Source: Pyxidicoccus xibeiensis (GTDB taxonomy: Bacteria; Myxococcota; Myxococcia; Myxococcales; Myxococcaceae). Taken from it: DNA of 64,000 nucleotides. The stretch spans positions 620,001-684,000 of the forward strand of contig NZ_JAJVKV010000001.1 of the NCBI RefSeq assembly GCF_024198175.1. Reading direction: 5' to 3'. The notes beneath the pieces were generated by a model. The model saw only the letters and a program-made list of their open reading frames with translations, searched no databases and was not told the DNA's origin. Positions 18,070-26,326 of the stretch are shown here, piece after piece. The stretch's first letter is position 1, and each line of letters opens with the position of its first letter. Both the position numbers and the translations under genes were made by a program.

Positions 18070-18201
18070 CTACTTCAGCGCCCGCCAGGCGGCGGGACGG
18101 GACGTGTGCCGCTGGACGCAGGCCGCGAGGCCGGGGACGTCCGCCAGCGGCCCGCCGGGACGGGTGGAGCGCGTCTTGGGAGTGAAGGAGAGCGTCATCA
18201 T
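18070..18201 (-). CDS. Small coupled ORF, 43 residues, unknown function
   Basis: A short frame starts at an ATG overlapping the stop of the PLD-like gene. A GGAG lies 8 nt upstream inside that gene. Nearly every third codon position is G or C, the pattern of real genes in this genome, and this is the main support. The product is basic (MTLSFTPKTRSTRPGG at its start), with one cysteine and no membrane helix. I do not recognise it. It could instead be an untranslated trailer. Confidence 0.45.
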   Translation of the reverse strand: MMTLSFTPKTRSTRPGGPLADVPGLAACVQRHTSRPAAWRALK

Positions 18202-18827
18202 CGGCGGGGCTCCGAGGTGTGGCGCCGCAGGCGACGGGCCTTGCCCAGCCGCGCGGCGCCCCGGGAGTCTGGCTTTTCCACCATCCGCCGGCTCGCGGGC
18301 AAGATGGGGTCCGGACAGAGCGTGCGCAGTCGACACGTCCGGCACTCCGCGCCGCCCCACACCGACTCGTAGAGCGCCGTCACCCGGTCGATGACGTCGA
18401 AGTCCTCGGTGACGAAGCCCAGCTCGAAGTTGCGCACGGTGTCACCCTTGGCGCCCAGCCCCGCGCCGGTGAGGTTGGCGCTGCCCAGGTAGGCCCACGC
18501 CCCGTCGACGACGACGGCCTTGAAGTGCACGCGCGGACACACCTTGAGCGCCAGCCCGCCCGCCACCAGCCGGGCCCGCTTGTCGAAGGCCGCGCGGAAG
18601 GGCCGGCTGGGCAGCTCCGCGTGCAACAGCCGCAGCGCCACGCCGCGCGCCGCCAGCGTGTCCAGCACCTCCACCAGCGGGACGAAGCGCCCGCCGTGCT
18701 CCACGAACATCGCCTTCACGTTGGCCGTGGCCATCCACACCGACTCGCGCGCGTGGAGCAGCTTCTCCAGCACCACCTCCCGGTACAGCCCGCTGCCCGA
18801 CAGGAGCTCCGCTTCGATGGGACGCAT
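18198..18827 (-). CDS. Phospholipase D-like (HKD) protein
   Basis: A 209-residue protein with one complete HKD motif: H101, K103 and D108 in HFKAVVVDG, followed by YLGSANLTGAG, as in the PLD/nuclease superfamily. One motif per chain means it would act as a dimer, as in the Nuc-type enzymes. A C-terminal CRTCRLRTLC cysteine group (CxxCx4C) may bind metal, which is unusual for simple phospholipases. No signal peptide is visible. I took the ATG at 18827. The gene is divergent from the TetR regulator, with a shared 117-bp region carrying an inverted repeat. The substrate (lipid or nucleic acid) is not determined. Confidence 0.82.
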   Translation of the reverse strand: MRPIEAELLSGSGLYREVVLEKLLHARESVWMATANVKAMFVEHGGRFVPLVEVLDTLAARGVALRLLHAELPSRPFRAAFDKRARLVAGGLALKVCPRVHFKAVVVDGAWAYLGSANLTGAGLGAKGDTVRNFELGFVTEDFDVIDRVTALYESVWGGAECRTCRLRTLCPDPILPASRRMVEKPDSRGAARLGKARRLRRHTSEPRR

Positions 18828-18894
18828 GACGCCCAGTCTCGCACACCCGCCTACATACAGCCAGCGGGCGCCCGTCCTCGGGCTTCCGTACAAA

Positions 18895-18929
18895 TGACCG
18901 CAAGTCACTTGACGACTGACTGCCGGTCA
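18895..18929. promoter_or_regulatory. Inverted-repeat operator candidate for the TetR regulator
   Basis: TGACCGCAAGTC (18895-18906) and GACTGCCGGTCA (18918-18929) form an imperfect 12-bp inverted repeat (10 of 12 pairs), separated by 11 bp with additional TGAC-type half sites. It lies in the divergent space between the PLD-like gene and the TetR gene. Binding by the TetR protein is inferred. Confidence 0.5.
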
Positions 18930-18944
18930 CCTACTTGAGAAGGC

Positions 18945-19625
18945 ATGGTGAGCCAGTCAGCGGCGAAGGCGCGGCGGCCGCTGCCCCAGCGGGCGCGCAA
19001 GGACGAGGACAAGGAGGCGCGGCGGCGGCTCATCCTGGATGAGGCGCTGGAGCTGTACCAGGCCACGTCCTACGGGGACGTGAAGATGGCGGACGTCGCC
19101 GAGCGGGCGCAGCTGGCCAAGGGGACGGTGTTCCTCTACTTCCCCACGAAGGAGGCGCTGTTCCTCGCGCTGCTGGAGGACCTGCTCTTCACGTGGTTCG
19201 ACAAGCTCGACGGGCTGCTGGAGCCGGGTGACGGTGCGTGGACGGGCCCGAGGCTCGCGCGCACGGTGGCCGAGTCGCTGGACGGCGAGGAGGCGCTGAC
19301 GCGGCTGCTCGCGCTGCTCCAGACGGTGCTGGAGCAGAACGTGACGGCGGCGCAGCTGCGGCCCTTCAAGGAGCGGCTGCTGGCGGCGCTGCTGGGCACC
19401 GGGGCGAAGGTGGAGGCGCGGCTCCCCTTCCTGAAGGCGGGGGACGGGCCGCGCTTCATCATGCAGATGAACGCGCTCGTCACGGGCCTGCGGCAGATGG
19501 CGGACCTGGCGCCGGTGACGCGCGAGGTGCTCGCCCTGCCGCACATGGCCCCGCTGCGCGTGGACTTCACCGCCGAGCTGACCGCCGCCCTCACCACCCT
19601 GCTGCGCGGGCTCGAGGCCCGCTGA
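18945..19625 (+). CDS. TetR-family transcriptional regulator
   Basis: A 226-residue protein with an N-terminal TetR DNA-binding domain at about residues 25-75: RLILDEALELYQATSYGDV, then VAERAQLAKGTVFLYFPTKEAL. The C-terminal helical ligand-binding part ends in a hydrophobic segment. The ATG at 18945 has GAAGG close upstream. The gene is followed by two aldehyde dehydrogenase genes on the same strand. It probably represses them, and perhaps the divergent PLD-like gene, in response to a small molecule such as an aldehyde or acyl compound; this is inferred. Confidence 0.92.
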   Translation: MVSQSAAKARRPLPQRARKDEDKEARRRLILDEALELYQATSYGDVKMADVAERAQLAKGTVFLYFPTKEALFLALLEDLLFTWFDKLDGLLEPGDGAWTGPRLARTVAESLDGEEALTRLLALLQTVLEQNVTAAQLRPFKERLLAALLGTGAKVEARLPFLKAGDGPRFIMQMNALVTGLRQMADLAPVTREVLALPHMAPLRVDFTAELTAALTTLLRGLEAR

Positions 19626-19659
19626 AGTCCCACCCCTTTCCCCGCACTGGAGCACGCCC

Positions 19660-21114
19660 ATGCTGGAAGCCCTCCCCGCCCCTGTCGAGACGAAGCCCTC
19701 CGCCGAAGCCGAGCGCATGCGCGCGGTGTTCGAGGCGCAGCGCGCGCACCGCTGGACGATGTCGCGCACCACCGCCGCCGAGCGCATTGCCCGGCTCAAG
19801 CGGCTGCGCGAGGCGATTGTCGCCCGGCGCGCGGAGCTGGCGGACGCCATCCACCGCGACTTCCACAAGCCCGCCATGGAGGTGGAGCTGACGGAGGTGC
19901 ACCCCACGCTGGAGGAGCTGAACCACACGGTGAAGCACCTCAAGTCGTGGATGAAGCCCACGCGGGTGGGCACGCCGCTGCTGCTGGCGGGCTCGTCCAG
20001 CCACGTGCGCTACGAGGCCAAGGGCGTGGTGCTGGTGCTGTCGCCGTGGAACTACCCGTTCCAGCTGCTGATGGCGCCGCTGATTGCGGCCATCTCCGCG
20101 GGCAACACCGTGATGTGCAAGCCCAGCGAGAAGACGCCGCACACCTCGCGCTTCCTGGCGCGGCTGGTGAAGGACGTCTTCCCCGAGCACGAGGTGGCCC
20201 TGTTCGAGGGCGGCGCGGAGACGGCAGAGGCGCTGCTGGAGCTGCCCTTCGACCACATCTTCTTCACGGGCAACCCGCGCATCGGCCAGAAGGTCATGCA
20301 CGCGGCGGCGAAGCACCTGGCCAGCGTGACGCTGGAGCTGGGCGGCAAGTCGCCCGTCATCGTCGACGAGACGGCGAACATCACGGCCACCGCCGAGAGT
20401 CTCTGCTGGGGCAAGTTCATCAACAGCGGCCAGACGTGCGTGGCGCCGGACTACGTCTTCGTCCACGCCTCGCGCGAGCGCGAGCTGGTGGAGGCGATGA
20501 AGACGGTCATCACCCGCTTCTACGGCGGCACGGAGACGGAGCGGCAGGCGAGCCCGGACTTCTCGCGCATTGTGGACCCGGCGGCGTGGCGGCGGGTGAA
20601 GGACCTGGTCGACCGCTCGGTGGCCGTGGGGGCGAAGGTGGAGGTGGGCGGGGCGGCGGACGGGCCCTCGCGCTACGTGGCCCCCACCGTGCTGTCGGGC
20701 GTGAAGGCGGACATGCCGGTGATGGAGGGCGAAATCTTCGGCCCGGTGCTGCCGGTGATGACCTACCAGAAGCGCGAGGAGGTCTACGCCCACGTCCGCA
20801 GCGGCGGCAAGCCCCTGGCGCTCTACGTGTTCAGCCAGGACAAGCGGGCCATCGAGGACATCTTCCAGAACACCACGTCCGGCGGGGCGGTGGTGAACAA
20901 CGTCCTCATCCACGTGGCCAACCCGAACCTGCCCTTCGGCGGGGTGGGAATGAGTGGCCTGGGCAACTACCACGGCGTCTACGGCTTCCGGACCTTCAGC
21001 CATGAGCGCGCGGTGACGGTGCAGTGGATGAAGTCGCTGGCCTCGGTGTTCTTCCCGCCGTATCGCGGAAAGGCGCAGGAAATGGCCTCCCGCGCGACCC
21101 GGCTGATGGAGTAG
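19660..21114 (+). CDS. Class 3 (ALDH3-like) aldehyde dehydrogenase, first copy
   Basis: A 484-residue NAD(P)-dependent aldehyde dehydrogenase. It has the SPWNYPF cofactor-fold segment, FFTGNPRIG, the general-base glutamate E226 in LELGGKSP and the catalytic cysteine C260 in NSGQTCVAPDY. The C-terminal NPNLPFGGVGMSGLGNYHG is typical of the ALDH3 group, which oxidises fatty and aromatic aldehydes. It lies 34 bp after the TetR gene and is followed by a close paralogue. It has a ~30-residue N-terminal extension before the conserved part. The physiological aldehyde is unknown. Confidence 0.93.
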   Translation: MLEALPAPVETKPSAEAERMRAVFEAQRAHRWTMSRTTAAERIARLKRLREAIVARRAELADAIHRDFHKPAMEVELTEVHPTLEELNHTVKHLKSWMKPTRVGTPLLLAGSSSHVRYEAKGVVLVLSPWNYPFQLLMAPLIAAISAGNTVMCKPSEKTPHTSRFLARLVKDVFPEHEVALFEGGAETAEALLELPFDHIFFTGNPRIGQKVMHAAAKHLASVTLELGGKSPVIVDETANITATAESLCWGKFINSGQTCVAPDYVFVHASRERELVEAMKTVITRFYGGTETERQASPDFSRIVDPAAWRRVKDLVDRSVAVGAKVEVGGAADGPSRYVAPTVLSGVKADMPVMEGEIFGPVLPVMTYQKREEVYAHVRSGGKPLALYVFSQDKRAIEDIFQNTTSGGAVVNNVLIHVANPNLPFGGVGMSGLGNYHGVYGFRTFSHERAVTVQWMKSLASVFFPPYRGKAQEMASRATRLME

Positions 21115-21173
21115 GCAAGATGGCCGGTGCGGGCGGTGTTCCCGAAAGGGGCACCCCCGGGAGGAGCCGGTCC

Positions 21174-22613
21174 ATGCACGTGGTGAAGCTGGCAGAGGAG
21201 CAGGTGCCGCAAGGCGTGCGAGAGGCGTTCGAACGCCTGCAGGCGCGTCGCTGGGACGTGGCGCGGCGCGGCGCGAAGGAGCGACTGGCCCGGCTGGAGA
21301 AGCTCAAGGAGCTCATCGTCGCGCGGCGCGAGGCGCTGGCGGACGCCATCCACGCGGACTTCCGCAAGCCGCGCGCGGAGGTGGAGGCCACCGAGGTGAT
21401 GCCGGTGCTCCAGGAGCTGGCGCACGCGCAGAAGCACCTCAAGGGGTGGATGAAGCCCCGGAAGGTGACGACGCCGCTCCTGCTGACGGGCACCTCCAGC
21501 TTCGTGCAGTCCGAGGCGAAGGGCGTGGTGCTGGTGGTGGCCCCGTGGAACTACCCCTTCAACCTGCTGGTGTCTCCGCTGGTGGCGGCGGTGGCGGCGG
21601 GCAACGTCGTCATGTGCAAGCCCAGCGAGAAGACGCCGCACACGGCGCGCTTCCTGGCCGAGCTGCTGCGCGACGCGTTCCCCGAGGACGAAGTCGCCCT
21701 GGTGGAAGGCGGCCCGGAGGTGGGTGAGGCGCTCCTGCGCCTGCCGTTCGACCACTTCTTCTTCACGGGTGGCCCGCGCGTGGGCCGGCGGGTGATGGAG
21801 GCCGCGGCGAGGCACCTGGCCGGGGTGACGCTGGAGCTGGGCGGCAAGTCGCCCGTCATCGTCGACGCGACGGCGGACCTCGAGAGCACGGCCGAGCGGG
21901 TGGTGTGGGGGAAGTTCCTCAACGCGGGGCAGACGTGCATCGCCCCGGACCATGTCTGGGTACACGCGTCGCGCGAGGAGGCGCTGCTGGCGGCGATGAA
22001 GGACGCGCTGGAGCGCTTCTATGGCCGCTCCGAGGAGGCGCGGCGCGCGTGCCAGGACTTCTGTCGCATGGTGGATGACGGGGCCTTCAAGCGGGTGCGG
22101 GGGCTGATGGACCGCTCGGTGACGGCGGGCGCGCGCGTGGTGGCGGGGGGCGGCGTGGACGCGGAGACGCGCTACATCGCGCCCACGGTGCTGGCGGACG
22201 TGACGCCGGACGCGCCCATCATGGACGAGGAGATTTTCGGGCCGGTGCTGCCGGTGCTCCGGTACGAGTCCCTGGACGAGGTGGTGGCGCAGGTGCGCGC
22301 GGGGGGCAAGCCGCTGGCGCTCTACGTGTTCAGCCAGGACGAGGCGACGGTGGAGCGGGTGCTGCGCGAGACGAGCGCGGGCGGCACCTGCATCAACACG
22401 GTGGTGCTGCACAACGCGAACCCCAACCTGCCCTTCGGCGGCGTGGGGCAGAGCGGCGTGGGCGCGTACCACGGCGAGACGGGCTTCCGCACGTTCAGCC
22501 ACGAGCGCGCGGTGCTGCGCCAGGGGCGCACGTCGCTGGCGCACCTGTTCTTCCCGCCGTACACCGGCAAGGCGCAGAAGCTGGCGCGGCTGGCGAGCCG
22601 GCTGTTCGAGTAG
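21174..22613 (+). CDS. Class 3 (ALDH3-like) aldehyde dehydrogenase, second copy
   Basis: A 479-residue paralogue of the gene just upstream; long blocks such as CKPSEKTPH and LELGGKSPVIVD are identical. The catalytic cysteine lies in NAGQTCIAPDH and the glutamate in LELGGKSP, so it should be active. The ATG at 21174 follows GGGAGGAG at about 8 nt; longer in-frame starts overlap the first copy and lack support. The tandem pair likely arose by duplication and may differ in substrate range. It ends before a GC-rich hairpin. Confidence 0.93.
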   Translation: MHVVKLAEEQVPQGVREAFERLQARRWDVARRGAKERLARLEKLKELIVARREALADAIHADFRKPRAEVEATEVMPVLQELAHAQKHLKGWMKPRKVTTPLLLTGTSSFVQSEAKGVVLVVAPWNYPFNLLVSPLVAAVAAGNVVMCKPSEKTPHTARFLAELLRDAFPEDEVALVEGGPEVGEALLRLPFDHFFFTGGPRVGRRVMEAAARHLAGVTLELGGKSPVIVDATADLESTAERVVWGKFLNAGQTCIAPDHVWVHASREEALLAAMKDALERFYGRSEEARRACQDFCRMVDDGAFKRVRGLMDRSVTAGARVVAGGGVDAETRYIAPTVLADVTPDAPIMDEEIFGPVLPVLRYESLDEVVAQVRAGGKPLALYVFSQDEATVERVLRETSAGGTCINTVVLHNANPNLPFGGVGQSGVGAYHGETGFRTFSHERAVLRQGRTSLAHLFFPPYTGKAQKLARLASRLFE

Positions 22614-22634
22614 GGTTTCGGGCCTCGAGAAGCA

Positions 22635-22655
22635 CCCGCCGGGCAGGCCGGCGGG
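22635..22655. terminator. GC-rich hairpin between convergent genes
   Basis: CCCGCCGG (22635-22642) pairs perfectly with CCGGCGGG (22648-22655) across a 5-nt loop. It lies between the second aldehyde dehydrogenase and the convergent lipoprotein gene, the right place for a bidirectional terminator. No T-run follows on either side. Confidence 0.5.
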
Positions 22656-22674
22656 CGCGGGCTTCAGCGCGGCC

Positions 22675-22944
22675 CTACGGGATGAAGGGACAGCGGTTCA
22701 CCGCCATGCACTGCCACGGGCAGCCCTCCACGCCGCACGGGTAGCAGCACTTGTACCCGGGCGCGCACGTGCCCGCCGTCTCGCCACAGGTGTACGCCTG
22801 CGCGGAGACGTCCGTGCTCTCGGAGGCTTCGGGCTCCAGTGGCGCACCCTCCTCCGCCACCGGGCCTCCTCCACAAGCCACGGTGAACAGCGCCGACAAC
22901 AGGAGGACCGCGCTCCGCATCGAGACGAACCGTGACTGCCTCAT
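22675..22944 (-). CDS. Small cysteine-rich lipoprotein
   Basis: An 89-residue protein with a lipoprotein signal: a hydrophobic stretch ending LFTVAC with the acylated cysteine at 24. The linker is acidic. The C-terminal ~35 residues carry eight cysteines (patterns CGETAGTC, YKCCYPC, CPWQC), suggesting a compact disulfide-bonded knob outside the inner membrane. AAGGAG precedes the ATG at 22944. I do not recognise a family. The layout resembles the lipoprotein at 37259 in this window, though the cysteine spacing differs. Confidence 0.75.
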   Translation of the reverse strand: MRQSRFVSMRSAVLLLSALFTVACGGGPVAEEGAPLEPEASESTDVSAQAYTCGETAGTCAPGYKCCYPCGVEGCPWQCMAVNRCPFIP

Positions 22945-23119
22945 GTCGAGCTCCTTGAAGGTGCGAGTCCAGCCTTCTTGCTGGAAGCCACATCTTCCCG
23001 GCTCGGGCCCCTGGTTGCATCGCGGCACGCGTCACGGCCGGCGGTGTGCAATCGTGTCCCTTCATGCACGTAGAGCAGCAGTGCAAACCTACCGCGGGAG
23101 TCCCTCCGGTGAGCCGCAC

Positions 23120-23725
23120 ATGACAGACACGGGTTCACCTTCGTCCCTGGCGGTAGCCGCGCCCGCGGAGGCAGCGCCCTTCTCGCGGCTGCCCGTGGCG
23201 CTGCGCCCGCACGCGAACCTGCTCACCTACTACCTGCTCTCCGCCATGCTGGCCGGCCCGGGCTTCCCCATCCTCATGGCGGTGCGGTACTTCAAGTTCC
23301 GCACGCTGCGCTACGAACTGGACGCGGAGGGGCTCACCGCGCGCTGGGGCATCCTCTTCCGCCGCGAAATCTCCCTCACCTACGCGCGCATCCAGGACAT
23401 CCACCTGTCCAGCAACGTGGTGGAGCGCTGGCTCGGGCTCGCGCGAATCCAGATACAGACGGCGAGCGGCAATGCCCGCGCGGAAGTCACCATCGAGGGC
23501 GTGCAGGCCTTCGAGGCGATGCGGGACTTTCTCTACTCGAAGATGCGCGGCTCCCGGGAGCACCCCCTGCCCGCGTCTCATGACACCTCGCACGCGCTGC
23601 CCGCGGGTGACGCAGCCGCGCTGACGGCCACGCTGCGCGAGGTGGCGGCCGAGGTGCGTGCGCTCCGGCTCAGCCTGGGTGACGGCTCCGCGACGCGGGA
23701 GAAGGCGGAGGAGACGGATGGCTGA
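23120..23725 (+). CDS. Bacterial PH-domain (YdbS/bPH2-like) membrane protein
   Basis: A 201-residue protein with a hydrophobic segment near residues 36-55, then a bPH2-type domain: RTLRYELDAEGLTARWGILF, followed by RIQDIHLSSNVVERWLGLARI. This is the typical turn of YdbS-like proteins. The C-terminus is helical and charged. The stop overlaps the start of a second PH-domain gene by 8 bp, so the two are coupled and probably form a membrane complex. The ATG at 23120 is chosen; a GTG about 13 codons upstream is also in frame. Confidence 0.82.
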   Translation: MTDTGSPSSLAVAAPAEAAPFSRLPVALRPHANLLTYYLLSAMLAGPGFPILMAVRYFKFRTLRYELDAEGLTARWGILFRREISLTYARIQDIHLSSNVVERWLGLARIQIQTASGNARAEVTIEGVQAFEAMRDFLYSKMRGSREHPLPASHDTSHALPAGDAAALTATLREVAAEVRALRLSLGDGSATREKAEETDG

Positions 23726-24485
23726 GCCCCGCCACGCATGGTTCCTGCGCCTGCTCAAGGTGCCGCCGGAGCCCCAGGTCCCCGTGGGGGACGCGGTGCG
23801 CGTGTTCCGCTCCGCGCCCGGCTACCGCCGCTACCGGCTGCTGGGCTGGGGCATGAAGCAGCTCGGCCTCGTCGTCGGCCTGCTCGCGGGCTTCATGTTC
23901 CTCAGCGCCTTCGGCTCCCCGTTCGACTTCCGCTACGCGGACGAGATTGCCTGGGGCCTCGAGGCCTTCGCCTGGCTGGGATTCCTCGCGCAGCTGCCCC
24001 TGGGCTTCCTGGTGACGTGGGTGGACCTCAACCTGCGCTGGTACATCCTCTCCGACCGGAGCCTGCGCATCCGCGAGGGTGTCGTCTCCCTGCAGGAGAA
24101 GACGATGACCTTCGCCAACATCCAGCAGGTCTCCATCCAGCAGAACCCGCTCCAGCGCCTGTTCGGCATCGCGGACGTGAAGGTGGAGACGGCCGGTGGC
24201 GGTGGCTCCAGCGGCTCGAGTGACGCGGACTCCCGGGGCGGCGAGCACCTGCACGAGGCGCACTTCCGCGGCGTGGACAACGCCCGGGAGATTCGCGACG
24301 TCATCCTGGCGCGCGTCCGCCAGCACCGCGATGCCGGCCTGGGCGAGCCCTCCGTGGTGCAAGCGCCCGCTCCCGACGTCAGCACGGCTCCCGACGCACT
24401 CGCGGCCGCGCGGGAGCTGCTGGGCGAGATGCGGGCGCTGCGGCAGGCGCTGCCCTCACGCCGGAGCCGGACTCCGGCGGAGTAG
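23718..24485 (+). CDS. Bacterial PH-domain (bPH2-like) membrane protein, second of pair
   Basis: A 255-residue protein with two hydrophobic helices (~60-80 and ~92-115). A PH-type segment follows: WYILSDRSLRIREGVVSLQE, then TFANIQQVSIQQNPLQRLFG, a hallmark of the family. A Gly/Ser-rich loop interrupts the next strand (residues ~172-190). The C-terminal helix (AARELLGEMRALRQAL) resembles the C-terminal helix of the upstream protein, suggesting they pair. The start overlaps the upstream stop. Function is unknown; related proteins affect export or envelope stability. Confidence 0.82.
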   Translation: MAEPRHAWFLRLLKVPPEPQVPVGDAVRVFRSAPGYRRYRLLGWGMKQLGLVVGLLAGFMFLSAFGSPFDFRYADEIAWGLEAFAWLGFLAQLPLGFLVTWVDLNLRWYILSDRSLRIREGVVSLQEKTMTFANIQQVSIQQNPLQRLFGIADVKVETAGGGGSSGSSDADSRGGEHLHEAHFRGVDNAREIRDVILARVRQHRDAGLGEPSVVQAPAPDVSTAPDALAAARELLGEMRALRQALPSRRSRTPAE

Positions 24486-24504
24486 CCCGTCACACGGGAC
24501 GACT

Positions 24505-26127
24505 TCAGCTGCGCAGGCCGGGGGCCTCGTGGCCCGTGCGCGCCACGTACTCCGTGTAGCCGCCGCCGTACTGGTGGATGCCCTCCGGCGTCAGCTCCAG
24601 CACGCGGTTGGACAGCGCGGCCAGGAAGTGCCGGTCGTGCGAGACGAACAGCATGGTGCCCTCGTACCGCGACAGCGCGGTGATGAGCATCTCCTTCGTC
24701 GCCATGTCCAGGTGGTTGGTGGGCTCGTCCAGCACCAGGAAGTTCGGCGGGTCGAAGAGCATCTTCGCCATGACGAGCCGCGCCTTCTCACCGCCCGACA
24801 GCACGCGGCACTTCTTGTCCACCTCGTCGCCCGAGAAGCCGAAGCAGCCGGCCAGCGCCCGCAGCGAGCCCTGCCCCGCCCGGGGGAACGCGTCCTCCAG
24901 CGACTGGAACACCGTGCGCTCGCCGTCCAGCAGGTCCATGGCGTGCTGGGCGAAGTAGCCCATCTTCACGCTGCCACCCAGGGCCACCGAGCCCTCGTCC
25001 GGCTGCGTGGAGCCCGTCACCAGCTTCAGCAGCGTGGACTTGCCCGCGCCGTTGACGCCCATGACACACCAGCGCTCCGTGCGGCGCACCAGGAAGTCCA
25101 GGCCCTCGTAGATGCTCCGGTTGCCGTAGCCCTTGTGCACGTTCTTCAGGCTGACCACGTCCTCACCGGAGCGCGGCGCGGGCTGGAACTCGAAGAGCAC
25201 CGTCGTGCGGCGCTTGGGCGGCTCCACGCGCTCGATCTTCTCCAGCTTCTTCACCCGGCTCTGCACCTGCGCGGCGTGCGAGGCGCGCGCCTTGAAGCGC
25301 TCGATGAACTTGATCTCCTTCGCGAGCATCGCCTGCTGGCGCTCGAACTGGGCCTGCTGCTGCTTCTCGTTCTGCGCGCGCTGCTGCTCGTAGAACTCGT
25401 AGTTGCCCGAGTACGTCGTCAGCGCGCCGCCGTCGATTTCCACCACCTTGGTCACGATGCGGTTCATGAACTCGCGGTCGTGCGAGGTCATCAGCAGCGC
25501 GCCCTCGTAGCCCTTGAGGAACTCCTCGAGCCAGATGAGGCTCTCCAGGTCCAGGTGGTTGCTCGGCTCGTCGAGGAGCATGGCGTCCGGACGCATCAGG
25601 AGGATGCGGGCCAGCGCCACGCGCATCTTCCAGCCGCCCGACAGCGCGCCCACGTCGCCGTCCATCATCTCCTGCGTGAAGCCCAGGCCCGCGAGGATTT
25701 CCCGCGCGCGGCCCTCCAGGGCGTAGCCGCCCAGCTCCTCGAAGCGCCCCTGCACCACGCCGTAGCGCTCGACGAGCTTCTCCATCTCGTCCGCCCGGTC
25801 CGGGTCGCCCATGGCGGCCTCCAGGTCCTTCAGCTCGGCGGCCACGGTGCTCACCGGGCCGGCGCCGTCCATGACCTCGGACGCCGCGCTGCGGCCCGAC
25901 ATCTCACCCACGTCCTGGCTGAAGTAGCCGATGGTGACGCCCCGGTCGACGGCGACCTGGCCCTCGTCCGGGTGCTCCTGGCCCGTAATCATCCGGAAGA
26001 GCGTCGTCTTGCCAGCCCCGTTGGGACCGACGAGGCCGACCTTCTCACCCTTGTGGAGCGCCGCGGAGGCCTCGATGAAGAGGATCTGCTGGCCATTCTG
26101 CTTGCCGATGTTGTCGAGACGAATCAT
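24505..26127 (-). CDS. ABC-F family ATPase (YbiT-like translation factor)
   Basis: A 540-residue protein with two ABC nucleotide-binding domains and no membrane helices. Walker A motifs are GPNGAGKTT and GVNGAGKST; signature motifs are LSGGWKMR and LSGGEKAR; Walker B motifs end in LLDEPSNHLD and VLDEPTNHLD. A charged linker between the domains (QQRAQNEKQQQAQFERQQAM onward) is the ABC-F interdomain arm. Both Walker B glutamates are present. Length and motifs fit the YbiT branch, which acts on ribosomes to relieve stalled translation. The start at 26127 opens the first domain directly. Confidence 0.92.
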   Translation of the reverse strand: MIRLDNIGKQNGQQILFIEASAALHKGEKVGLVGPNGAGKTTLFRMITGQEHPDEGQVAVDRGVTIGYFSQDVGEMSGRSAASEVMDGAGPVSTVAAELKDLEAAMGDPDRADEMEKLVERYGVVQGRFEELGGYALEGRAREILAGLGFTQEMMDGDVGALSGGWKMRVALARILLMRPDAMLLDEPSNHLDLESLIWLEEFLKGYEGALLMTSHDREFMNRIVTKVVEIDGGALTTYSGNYEFYEQQRAQNEKQQQAQFERQQAMLAKEIKFIERFKARASHAAQVQSRVKKLEKIERVEPPKRRTTVLFEFQPAPRSGEDVVSLKNVHKGYGNRSIYEGLDFLVRRTERWCVMGVNGAGKSTLLKLVTGSTQPDEGSVALGGSVKMGYFAQHAMDLLDGERTVFQSLEDAFPRAGQGSLRALAGCFGFSGDEVDKKCRVLSGGEKARLVMAKMLFDPPNFLVLDEPTNHLDMATKEMLITALSRYEGTMLFVSHDRHFLAALSNRVLELTPEGIHQYGGGYTEYVARTGHEAPGLRS

Positions 26128-26326
26128 GTGCGCACGGGGCCCGGAAGCGGTTGCGGCGCCCTTATGCCACGTGGCGCGCCCTGGGAAGAATGTTCCGAAC
26201 CCCCGGACTCCCCATTCTCTTGCAGCGGGCGGGCGGACGGGCCCCGAACCGGACGCCAGAGGTACACTCGGGTAGGATTCCGCCTCCCGAGGGCGCTCCG
26301 CCCCGCGGGAGCCCGGAGGCACGCCG

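Noticed and set aside
24486-24498. Short CCCGT-CAC-ACGGG hairpin between convergent genes as a terminator
   Set aside because: A 5-bp stem with a 3-nt loop and no T-run is too weak to call.
24505-26127. ABC-F protein as an antibiotic-resistance factor
   Set aside because: Its arm and overall motifs fit the YbiT housekeeping branch, and nothing in the neighbourhood indicates resistance.
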